A stretch of DNA of 64,000 nucleotides from Catonia carolina (taxonomy: Eukaryota; Arthropoda; Insecta; Hemiptera; Achilidae): the NCBI GenBank assembly GCA_035578175.1, contig JAQMRL010000002.1:129520171-129584170 (forward strand), read 5' to 3'. The position numbers were made by a program, and so were the translations under genes. The first letter of the stretch is position 1; each line of letters starts with the position of its first letter. Shown piece by piece: positions 39,959-51,900 of the stretch. Below the pieces are notes generated by a model, which did no database searches, was not told the origin of the DNA, and saw only the letters and a list, made by a program, of their open reading frames with translations.

Positions 39959-42900
39959 TATTATCTTTGTAAAAAACGAAAATAAATGAATTGAATTGAA
40001 TTAGTAAAAAAAAGTACTTACACTCATGCATTTCTACCCGAAGATTTTTCGTTCGAACCCACAGCAATATGAGAAATAAAAATATTGGCCATATCACTTC
40101 AACTAAACATCTCACCTGAAAAACAAATAAAAATAATCATACAAATATTTAAATTCAATTGATTTAAGAGATTAAGGATGTACAGACAAATCTTATTACA
40201 AAACATACCCAATTAACTCGGAAGCCGATTACAATGCGAGCACAAAAAACAATACCTCAACTTCTTTCATTTTGGCTAGCTGTTTCATCAAAAGTCCTCG
40301 ACCGTAAGGCTCTAGACACAACTAGCGGTGAACAGCGACACCGCTAGCCGCGTCGCGGTATGACAACATTCAGCGTTAGTTTACGGCGATTAGTTGAAGA
40401 TACTGTTTTCTTTTAGTACGAAGATGAAGTAATTGAATTTTATCCTCAAAAATGTATCTTTAAACTATTTTACTCTTGTTATTTGTCTCACATGTGAGTT
40501 GATTGAAATAATAGCAAATAAACTTGATTGACTAAAAAACAGCTGAAGCGACGGCGCAGCAGCTAACCACAGGGCTGGCCGTGGCGGTTGCTATTTTCTT
40601 AATGCTTTCAGTCAGCCGCCGTGATTTCCTAGCAGCCGCGGTGTCTGGCGGGTAGCCGCCGGGTTTTTAGTCCCAATGAACATTCCTTCCCCATTCAGAA
40701 AATAGAAGGAGAATAGGTCACCCTTGGAAAACATGGATACAAGAAGTTTATGAAGCTAATTTGTTTTTTTTTTAACTGTCACCGCCATCCCTTCTAATTA
40801 ATCATTTACTGTGTTGCCAGCCTTCTATACTTCTTCCGGCCTTTGTCGGTGCGGTAGACCCTTTGGTGGCGTACCGACAAACTTTTCGGCTGCGCACCGA
40901 CAGAGGTTTTGTCAACAAGGCCGAGCCAGTAACCGCCTCCTACCACAGCGCTCTCGGCGACTATAAAAAGGGCGCTCCACTGAACCGAGAGATTCAATTC
41001 CGATCCATTCAGCAGACAAGACGTCCACCACGGCACACAACTGCCGGACTTCAACGAAGAATAATCGACGACCCCGCAAGAGAGAAGATGATGCTTCCGC
41101 TCGCCGGCCCGTCACCGTAAGCCGTCGACCGGACCGTCATCGCCCGCTGACACGAGTGATGCCCACAGCTGTCCCTCGACCGAGCCTTACGCCCACCGGA
41201 TCCGACGAAGCAGCCATCAACACACTACTGCGAGGGAAGAAGATAATGTCTCCGCTGGACGACGACACGCCGTGTCACCCAACTCTTCGACCACCACAAC
41301 GACTACGACCGACGCTGCACATCAAGACGACCACCGCTTAAACGGCCCTTTTCAGGGCCACCAAAATTAAAGGTTTTAACTTGCCACTTAATGTCGCCAT
41401 CCGGTGACATAACGTCCGACTGTTCTTCAATTACTGCTAATGCAGACGGTGAAGGATGAAATGATTTTTGTAACGTATGAAAATATGCCGTGTCTGAATG
41501 GAATTCGAACCCAAGACCGCATGATGAGAGGCGAGCACGTTACAAACTATGCCAATGCGGCCGGCTTAAGAAGCTATGGTAGCGGGTATACTCTCAGGGA
41601 GAATGACTGGGAGGGAGGACATAAGTCGAATTGTACGATGGCCACTCATAATTGCAGCAAAAACCAGGAGGCATTAGTAATGTCAACGCAACGTGCGAAT
41701 AAATTCTAAAAAAAATATTACACTAGTATTTCACTCTATTAAACAATAAAAATACTTCAAAGTAAAAACCAACATCAGACAAAATTAGTACATTCAGTTA
41801 CTTTCCCAATGATTTTTAAATTAACCAATCGCATTACTTAATCTAAATGAAATTATTACCGACAAAACATGAAGGGTAACGCACATTATTTATTTAGTAC
41901 AGATAACAGTACAACTATTTGTAATTAATCAAAGCACTTAACACAAATCGATAACTTTTCCATTCGGCCATATTGTGTAACAGTTCCCGTCTATAATAAA
42001 GTAATTAAATAAAAAATCAAAATCGAACGGGTCAAGGCAAAACGCTTTTTCAACAGTTAATAAAAATATTAACGATGATTTATCTGAATTAGTTCTTCCC
42101 AAAAAAAAAACTGTTCAAAGGAATTTTATTACCTATTTTTATTGATATCATTACGTTTCCGTTAATAAATCGCAAGTAAAATAACACATATTTAGGCTAT
42201 ATTTTGTGAAGGTCCGCCCGTATAATCTGTACAGGCACTCGAATTATCTAAAGATTTTATTTACCGTGATTCATGTTTTATTTTAAAAATGGATTATAAA
42301 GTACAGTGTACAGACAAACAAGACTTTTCTTTAATCTGGGATCTGGAAAACTATAAAAGTTACAACAAATGGGGAACCGTTTCCCCTCTACATAAAAATA
42401 TAATATTCACCTTTGAAATATCGGCCTTTCTTCCAATATGGTAAACAACTTACTATCTTTTTAACAGACACCCCCTACTTTTATGGCGAATTTCGATAGA
42501 ATATCAGGATTTTTAATTATTTATTTATTTAGAAAACATAATTTTAAGGCATTTTTGTTTTTGCATTTTCTCCAGACCCGCTGTTTAGATTCATAACGAA
42601 GAAATGTTTTTTTTTTGTAAGAGGTAATTTCAGAAACTAACCAACCGATTTCAAAATTATTTTACAAAGCTTCCTTAATGTCTCAGCAGGCTATATGGCA
42701 TTAAATTTTCTTAAGTTTTAAATAAAACAATTTGTGATTGGTAAAATGAATGTTTTATTTCATTTGTTATTGTAACGTTGTTTGACAAGGTTTGGTAAGC
42801 TTTTTACTTTCATCTATCAGTATGACATCACACAATACATCCGGCCAGCCCATGATATAGTGGTCACCGCAACTGGCTTCTACGCTAGGGGTCCCGGGTT

Positions 42901-45900
42901 CAAATCCCAGGCATATCTGGGATTTTTTCATCGTTCATTTTCATCAACTTTCATCGTCTGCAGTAGCATTACCGTCATTTCCAAAGCACTTGAAAATTAA
43001 AACAAAAAACCATACAATATGGCATCACCTTTCACGCTTTCCATTTATCAATTTTTTTGGAAATAATTTACGGGCCATTTACAATAAGATGCACCGATTT
43101 CAGCAAACATGTAGAACTATCCGGCGAACCTATCAAAAAATAGCACCAGAAAAAACACGAGGGTGAGATTTTATAAAACAATAGCAGTGCCGATCCTACT
43201 CTATGGCAGTGAAACGTGGGTGCTATCAAAGCGAGAGGAGAGCAGATTGCAAGCATCTGAAATGAACTTTCTTCGACATACGTATGAATGTAGTAGAGGA
43301 TCGTTACAGGAATATCAAGATAAGGAAAGAACTCAAAATCTTCTCTATAAACGACAGGGTATCTTAAAACAGAATGCAGTGGTTGGAGCATGTGAACAAA
43401 ATGAGGGAGGATAGGATACCTAAGCAAATATAAACCGGAGGGAAAGAGAAAACGAGGACGCCCGAGAAAGAGATGGGCAGATTTGAGAGGTTCGGAACAG
43501 GCAGAGATGCCTAAACTTGAAAGCCAGAAGAAGAAGAAGAAGAAGAAGATGTAGTCTACGGGACAGATATCCAGACAGTAATATCGTACCATTTTTTTAA
43601 AGAATTAGATTTACAAACTTTTAACACATTTCAAAATATTCTCAGCCGTATTTCTCTTTCACTTTCCACAGGTAATACATACCCTCATGCCAACAAAATC
43701 GTTTTCCAGTACTGATTGGTTTCATTTTTACAGTCATGATTTTGCTTTCAACATGTAAGGTTGTGTAAACGCTTTAAGTTTAGTTTTTAATGTGAAGCGC
43801 ACAGAAAGCTGAGAGGGGGTCAAATTAGAAATAATACAGAAATTGGAAATAGTCGCTATTTATTTAGTTAACATTTTTAATTATTTTTTAGTAGCTACCA
43901 GTTCCTAAACGGTTGTGCTTGAAGGGGAATATAAGTGCACAAAAATTCTTCAAAATTATTTCCTGTCAAGATCCACCAAAAAATAGAGGGTTGCTATTTT
44001 TTTTAAATATGAAATTTATATTGGAATACGCCAAACTGGAAACTCATCTTTGAGGTGCTGCCGGTTGTATTTGAGGGATTTTTTTGTTTTAAGTCGTAAT
44101 TTTATGCACACGAAGGCCAATATAGACGATGAACGGAGATAGATTAAAATTAATGATGAAAAACCTAAGCGGGAATTGAACTGGGGACTCCTGGTATAGA
44201 AGGCAATAGCGCCTACTATTTTGAGGAAAATACAACTGAACAAAAATGCTTTAAAAACCCTTTGGTTTGATGTCTTCTATCAAAATCAACCATACAACAT
44301 GGAGTTGCTGTTTAAAAATATGAAATTGTCCATGGCTAATATTTTTTAAACTAAATATAATTTTTTAACGTAGCAGAAAAGTACGGAAGGTTTAAAGGTT
44401 TTGTTAACTTCTACAGTTTTTGGTATTCAATAGTATAACTTACACCCTGTATACTATATGAACTTGAACAATAATTGTCACAACTACAATAATAAACTAT
44501 CGACTTGACATAATTACTTGATAACATTCGATAAAATTTGAAAAATCTATAAAACAATTAGAGGTAACCTTATTTCTAGTATAACACAAATAATATTTAA
44601 CTGGAGTACGAAGTTAAAGATACGATTTTATTTAGTTATGACCTTGACCAAATGTATGGGAAGAAAAAGCATCCATCCCCTAATAAAATAGGATACGTTA
44701 ATAATACATTTATTCAAACAAGGTGTGGTATTAGGTGTAATCATTCGGCACGACCGGTCAAAGCCAAAGTTTCAAATCGATATCCGCCGTAATTCTTTAT
44801 TCATAACCAAATATAACTGGTATTCACTAAAATAACTTATTCCGGTAAAAAACAATACAAAGAATCTTCTAACTGTTCACTATCCAGAATGTTCACTATC
44901 TTTCAACAAACAATAAAATTCGAGAAAACTATGAAAGATGACATATTACAAAATTAAATTCAATTTTTAAAAATATAATATAAAAAATTATAATTTTTTT
45001 TTCTTGGTTTTGCGTCCAACTTATTTTGGACATAAATTCTAATGATCACACATGTAAATTTGTGATGAAAAAATGCCACACCGGGAATCGAACCCAGCAT
45101 CCTTGGCTCAGAAGTCATATGTACTGACCACTACATCAAGGACCGGCCGAAAGTATAAAATAAGTGGGTGACTTCATGAGTAAAGACCTATTCCCACGAC
45201 GCTAGTACTAGCAGGACCTACTAGCGCGTCGATGACGGTTCCCGCGACGCTAGTTTACTAGCTGCTAAAACTAGCAGCTTATTAGTAACTAGCAGTTTAT
45301 TATTAACTAGCAACATTACCAAACGTTCACACCGAGTTAGTTTACTAGCGCTAGTCAATCACGTGAACTCTCCTCCCCTAACTACTAACAGCTAGTAAAC
45401 TAGCGTCGTTGTTGAATTTAAAAATAAATTTATTTGGAAACGATATCAAGAACTTTCCGAAAACTACATAATTACATAGGTTCCCAATATTTGAACTGAT
45501 ACACGCGTTCCATTTACAAAGTTTTCGGGATGAAATAGATCAAAAAACTATAGATTACATTTTATTTATTTTCACTTTCTCATTCCCTATATGAATATAT
45601 AGAGAAGGAAAGTATTGTTTTTATGTCGAAACCGAGTTTTCGCCGGATATAGGTCTACACGTTTCAGGCCCCCTCAATCCCAAAAATATGTATTCACCGA
45701 TTGGTCTGTGTGTGTTTGTGTGTGTGAACAAAATATTTCAAGAAGGGAATAGCGTACGAAGTTTAGACTCGGTACTTAAGTAAAATAGGCCTACAAAATA
45801 AGGGAAACCGATACGAACATATTTCATTAAAATCGGTCCACCGGAAGTAGTAGTTTATTCGTGCAATTTTTCACTTGTTTGCAATTTTCTCAATTACAGC

Positions 45901-48900
45901 TCCTAAGACTTTCACTAAAAACGCTCGTTAACTAATTTTTATGCTCTTCAAGATAGAGTAAAAGCCATGTCAGCCGAAATCTGAGGGGGCCGTGTTCACG
46001 CAAAATTTTTATAGAGAAAAGTTCACTTAATAAAACATGGGGTTTTTAACATTGCGGTCTTAATATGGCTTTTAGGGTGAAAGTGTATATTAAACAAGTG
46101 TATAAATCAAAGTTGTAGTAAATTTAAAAGAATACAACTTTAATCTGTAGCGTTTGTTTCCCCAGCGCTTAACCGTAAACTATTGATTTTTCCTATTTTC
46201 TCACTGAAATCGGTAAAAAGTTGGTTTTCTTTAGGATTGCAGCATTTGTACGTATTTTACGACAAAATAAAACTATAACTATAATAATATACAGTTATAA
46301 TAATATAATATACAGTTATAAAACTATAACTGAAGTTATAGAACATTAGAAAACCTACAACTTTTATTTCGAGCACTTTTTTCTAGAGCGCTTAGTTTAG
46401 CGTCAATTAGTGATTTTCAATATTTTAAATCCAACAATCGATTTTCATTTAGCGTCATTCACTCGAGATTAAAATTAGGATAGTTTATTTTAAATTGTTT
46501 ACTCATGAATAAACATTAAGTAATACGTTTCATTATTAAATTGGCAAGATAAAGTCGTGATAATGTTGCACACCAGATTTTTTTTAAGCATTATATAATT
46601 TTTCAAGTCAACAAAATTGTACGTATATTTCATTTGTAAATGGAATAAAATATAAATAAATTATTTTTCATAAAAATAAGTTGTGTACAAAACATTTAAG
46701 TACATCGTTTTAATTTATTATTTAAAAAAAACCGTACAGCTGACTACCAACATGGATCCGTCTTTTAATACAGTCGATAAACCACAAAGCAGCGTGGGTT
46801 GTCTAGCCGCAGAATATTTGAATACCAACTGCGAAAAGCATAAGAGCGACAGACTGTTTGTCCTTGATCACAAAAGAAAAGAAAAATACAAATCAAACAA
46901 ACTTATGACTCATAGCTATAAAGTAAAATTAAAACGTTGGAAGAGGATTTACCAAACAGATGTTCTGTTTAATCAATTTGCAGCCTTCAAGAAGAATAAC
47001 TGAAGCAGTCTTATGGGTATTTTATTAGTTTGCCATTAAATTATGCCGTTCTGAAATTAGTCAACTGTTGGTTGATTCTTTTTGAATTTTTGGGTTTTAA
47101 TATATTTTTCGGCGTAGAAAGTGAAAATGTCACCACCGAGCCCGTTTCTCGTGTCCTTGCCGTAAAAAGTCCGACCCGTAAATGTCAAATCATTCTAGTA
47201 TTAATTCGGAGGTAACCGTATCGGTTCGTCGCACTCACTTTCACAATCTACCTCAAATATTAATTGATCAAAGTGATTTTTTTACATTTTCTTCCCGTTT
47301 TGTTTGTTTAATTTGCTTAGTTCTAATTTTAGTACGGAGCCTCTAGTAGAGGTTTTACAAAGTAAAAACGAGGAGTAAGGTGGTTTATTATTGCCTTCTT
47401 CACCGAGTTGAAAGAAGATGTGTATCAGCAAGCCAGACCCTCCGAAAAGCACAACTTCCACCCTACAAATGACACCTTCACTTCATTCACTAAAGGGTCT
47501 GGCTGTATAATGAAATTTATTACTTTCAGAGGAGATAACTCTTGACTATAGTACAGTGTTTTATAGTGATATCACACCTCTACCTCTGCTGTTCCTTAAT
47601 AGTGCAGCCATAAAATTGGCTGAATGAGTGAACTATTTTTTGTAGCCCAAGAACTAGCAGATCGAGTGCATTAATTTAACACTCCACCAACCCGTTATAG
47701 GCGTATTAAAAAGTGACTGTTAATTTTCTCCTAGTCCACTGGTTATGGTTTTTTATTATATTTTATTTATTTTTTAATATGTGCCCACCCACCCTTTCAG
47801 TTTGTGGAATGCGCTGTTTTAATTACATGTAATGGTCCTGGATTACATTTTCAAGGGTATTCTAACCAACCATTTGATATTTTTTTAACCCCAAAATTAC
47901 ACAGCCCCAACCACAGTGCAACCCCTCTGATGAGTAGTAAACCCAATTGCTAGTATCTTAACCCATTCATTCACCTTGGCCATATACACGTAAATAAAAT
48001 TTTACCTATTCTTATGCGCACTAAACTGCGCACATATCGCTTTTTTGTAAAATTGGCCACATCCATGAACAAATTTTTTAAGAGTCCAGCAAGTACTGTA
48101 ATCTATTGGAACTTTTGAAAAGTTTTAATAATAAAAAAATAGTGCTTTAAGAATATAATTTTTTTTTAATTCCTAGTTTGTGTACGTTGCAATCTGTTCA
48201 ATTGAGAACAATAAGCAACCCCCATGACACAATGAGATGAGGATGATGTGTATGACGTGTAAATGAGGTGTAGTATTGTACAGACTCAGGTCGACCATTC
48301 CTGAGAGAGTATGGTTAATTGAACCCCAACCATCAAAGTACACCAGTAACCACTGTCTAGCATTCAAATCCGTATAAAACTACCTTTACTAGGATTTGAA
48401 CCAGGAACCTTCGTCTCCAAAAATCAGCTTTTAAACAGCTGATTTTGGCGACGACTTTACCTCTAGACCAACCCGTAAGAATATAATAACTTTATGGGTA
48501 AGAATATAATAACTTTTTTTTTAATTTTAAGATAAAAATTTGTGACTGAATGGGTTAATATTACATTATTCCTGTACCATAATGACGATGTTAGAACCCA
48601 ACTGGAGCAGGCGGCGAGACCTTGAGGGCACAGCTTCAGTGTACGCGCTCTTTTACACTTTTAATTATGAATATTGGCCGGCCCGCTGGCGTAGTGGTTA
48701 GCGCAACTGGCTTCTACGCCGGAGTCCCGGGTTCGATTCCCGGTCAGGTCTGGCATTTTTTCATCACTCATTTTCATTATCAAAATTATCCACCGTCTGC
48801 ATTAGCAGAAATTGCAGAACAGTCAGACGTAAAACAAAATTATGAATAGCTGCTTTTAACCATGAAGCTCCGAAGAAAATGCTTAGAACTTTTTTTATAG

Positions 48901-51900
48901 ATAATTTAACTCTCTACAAATACTTTAAGTATTTTTAATTTAGATTCACCGTTTAGCCGGTGAAAATAAAAAATTAAAAGAAAAACTCGATATAAAAAAA
49001 TGTCCGGAAAAAATGATGAAGTCGACCGAAATGTATGAAGACAATATGGTAGACGAAGTTAAGGTACCTAGGGTCAAAAAAATTTTGAAATATTATTAAG
49101 GTAGCTGTCAAGAGTGTGTACGCTAAATTTCTAAACTATATGAATTATTTCTCAAAAGGTCTAAAATAAAAATGAGCTATGTAAAGACGTATTAACTTCT
49201 AATTACAGTACAACTGATAATTTTAGGCTTTAATATCGCGTTTGTAGATTCATAAGTTCTTGCATCATTTGTACCCGAACCTAGTATTTTTTTTATCTTC
49301 GAAGGTCAAACAAAGTGAGGAGTAAAAACGAGACATTTTTCCGCCGCTTCCACTTCACATTATACGGTCGTTAGTTCCGTAGAGAATGACCTTCAAAAAC
49401 CTACCTATATGACAAAACAAATTATATAAGTACACGACTAATTATTTCATCCTCTATTATAGTACACTAAATCGACCTTATTAAAAGTGGACAAGCAACA
49501 AGAAATACGAGTGTGTTGCAACAGATGTGCTAATTTCACATTATTTATCTATATTCTCCGATTTTTTATTGATTGTTCCTTAATAATTTTCAACCTTGCA
49601 CGAAATACACGTTAAGGATACCAGAAAATGTTTAATAGTAATTTCAGTGTATTGCAACTGAAGGAAAATGGACAAAATGTTAGTGTTGCGTTGCCGCCAT
49701 CAGCCTTTTGGGTTAATTTTATTGAACCCTCTATAAAGGCTGACCAATGGGACCATGGAGGCAATCTAAATACGTAGTTTCTTTATTCATTTTCCGTATA
49801 AGTTCGGAAATTTTTTTTTTTTTTTAGTTTTCCACCTTTATTGGTGATGATGTCTACATATGACTGTGGGTAGGTAATGATAACTGATGATATGTAGATA
49901 AAAACCTGGCCGGGAATCAAATCCAAGATCCCTGGTATAGGAACCAATTGCGCTGACCACTACTCCAACGGGACGGTCACTTCTGTGCTTATTTGGTAAA
50001 TTTACAGCCAAATAATTTTTCTACTAAAATATTTTATTGTTCATTTACGAAATTAAATTCCAATATCGGAAACTAAAAGATAGGTTCTCACAATGATGGA
50101 AAGACAGTTGGTCATGAGTGTTACAAGAGACGTAATTCCATTGATGAACCCTTTCAGGACCAACGTCCGTAAAACAGGACGTTTATATATTTTACGTAGC
50201 TACATCATCCGATTTACCGGACGTTCGTAAGTTATGCATAAGTGCCAACGTCCGAATAACCGAATATTTACTAAAAAAAAACTTTTAAACAAAAATTTAT
50301 AGAATAATGTTTGAAACCGCCTCCGTAGTGTAGTGACTAGCGCGCTAGCCTGCAAAGCGATATGTCCCGGGTTCGACTCCCGGCTATGGTCTGGAAACTT
50401 TAACACGTTAAAACCACCGTTAAGGTATCGAAACCCACAGCAGTCGCTAATGGCCAAGCTGTCCATGCGACTATAAACTAAAAAAAACTATTTTGAATAT
50501 TTTTAGTGTTAGAACGATTTCTTTTTTTTTAATGAACAGAATAAAAATTAATTTTTAACAGGAAATTTTATTTTTTTGTAACGTTGAAATTTCGGTTGGC
50601 AATGGGAGGCTCACGCCAACAAGTTGTCGAAGTAAGGACTGGCACTTTTAGTACAACCTTATTCAAATTAAATGGCTTTAAATCCAACTTTTAAATGATT
50701 GTTTCGGCACTGAAAGGGTAAACAGGGGGTAGTACTATTTTAAAAAGGAAGAAAAAATTACATATCCTGTTAAATCAATGGAATTATATGTCTCTTGTAA
50801 CACTCATGACCAAATGTCTTCCCATCATTGTTAGGACCTATCCATTTGTCTTTCAGTTTCCGTTATTGTAAGTAAATAATGTAAATAAACAAATAAAACA
50901 TTTTAGTGTTATGCATTTGAATAGATTGGAATATCGAAAAATTTCTTCGTTGTAAATTTACCAAATAGCTTAAGCAATGAAGTGACTGTCCCGCTGGTAT
51001 AATGATCGGTGCAATTGGATTCTAAGCCAGGGGTCTTGGGTTAGATTCCCGGCCAGCTTTTATCTACATATCATCACTTATCTACACACGCATAAGCATA
51101 TGTGGGCATCATCACCACATAATGTAATCAACTGAAAAACAAAACTAAAGAAACTACGAACTTTGATCGGCTCAATGGCCCACTGGTCAGAGAGGTAGAC
51201 TGCACAGCATTGCAAGTCCCGCGTTCCCGCGACCTGACTACGGCGTAAAAATGTTAAAACATAAATCAGTATACACTCGCTGTTCCCACTAAATACTGGA
51301 AACTATTAACCTAACAGTTGATACGACTTTATATGAAAAATTGTGTTATATTTAAGTAAAAAATTTTAATTTTCTTTTTTTTGAGGTCGGTTGTTTTGCA
51401 CATCAATGGTGATTCAAAATACGAAAAAAGACAAATGAAAACAAGAGATAAAAAAATGGCAGGAAATCAAATCCAGAACTTTTGGCATAGAAGTCATTTG
51501 TGTTGACTACTACACCAAAAGTCGAAAATATTTTATTTAATATGTTAATATCAGTAAATAGGTTTTTGAAATGTAACAACCAGTTTTAACGGAATCATTT
51601 TTATGCGAATTACACCATTACGTGAAATTCAATTTTGCCAACAATTACATCTTCCTGAAGATAATGCTTATAAAAATTTAAACAAAAATGGAATATTTCA
51701 CATTAAAAATAAACAATCGTTTTTGCTTTACGAAACTATAGTAACCAATTGGAAACTCACAAACGCAACAATATATTTTATTTTTGTTTAAGTGGTGATA
51801 AGCCTGGGCTTGTGCCAGCCGCATTGGCGTAGTTAGTTGGTAACGTGCTCTCCTCTCATCATGCTGTCTTGGGTTCGAATCCCATTTAGACACGGCATAT

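Larger units (their letters stand above)
40800..41400 (+). other. GC-rich unit with TATA box and histone-type 3' stem-loop
   Basis: High GC and CpG content against an AT-rich intron. CGACTATAAAAAGGGCGCTC gives a TATA box at 40963-40969. The downstream reading is long and open without an initiating ATG, ending in TAA at 41339-41341: arginine-, proline- and threonine-rich (RRPRKREDDASARRPVTVS, LHIKTTTA). Three bases later comes the histone stem-loop. No H1, H2A, H2B, H3 or H4 sequence can be read on either strand. It may be a histone-gene derivative whose coding part was replaced, or a mobile unit that uses histone signals. Intron 1, antisense to ABCA. Confidence 0.5.
49773..51158. repeat. large imperfect inverted duplication, arms about 370 bp
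   Basis: Left arm 49773-50144 and right arm 50775-51158 are reverse complements with moderate divergence (for example TGGTCATGAGTGTTACAAGA against TCTTGTAACACTCATGACCA; ACGTAGTTTCTTT against AAAGAAACTACG). Each arm carries an outward family-2-type tRNA-like SINE; the centre holds the piggyBac-like element 50149-50718. Confidence 0.8.

Noticed and set aside
39876..40115. Open frame with a long Asn run next to exon 2
   Set aside because: The Asn run is the (ATT)n microsatellite read past the true exon 2 donor; only 40022-40115 is coding.
40256..40288. ATG-initiated 11-codon piece that splices in phase to ABCA exon 2
   Set aside because: It lacks the LWKN/basic motif of ABCA N-termini; 56152-56217 has it in the same phase. 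Kept only as a possible alternative start.
40863..41120. 85-codon frame across the histone-like unit
   Set aside because: It begins upstream of the TATA box, so it cannot be the product of that promoter.
43068..43592. 174-codon minus-strand frame with a Phe run
   Set aside because: Antisense shadow of the LINE fragment and its GAA tail at 43085-43555.
48677..48842. A possible real tRNA gene with good A and B boxes
   Set aside because: The body continues into a shared SINE tail, several diverged copies exist, and no cloverleaf with paired acceptor arms forms.
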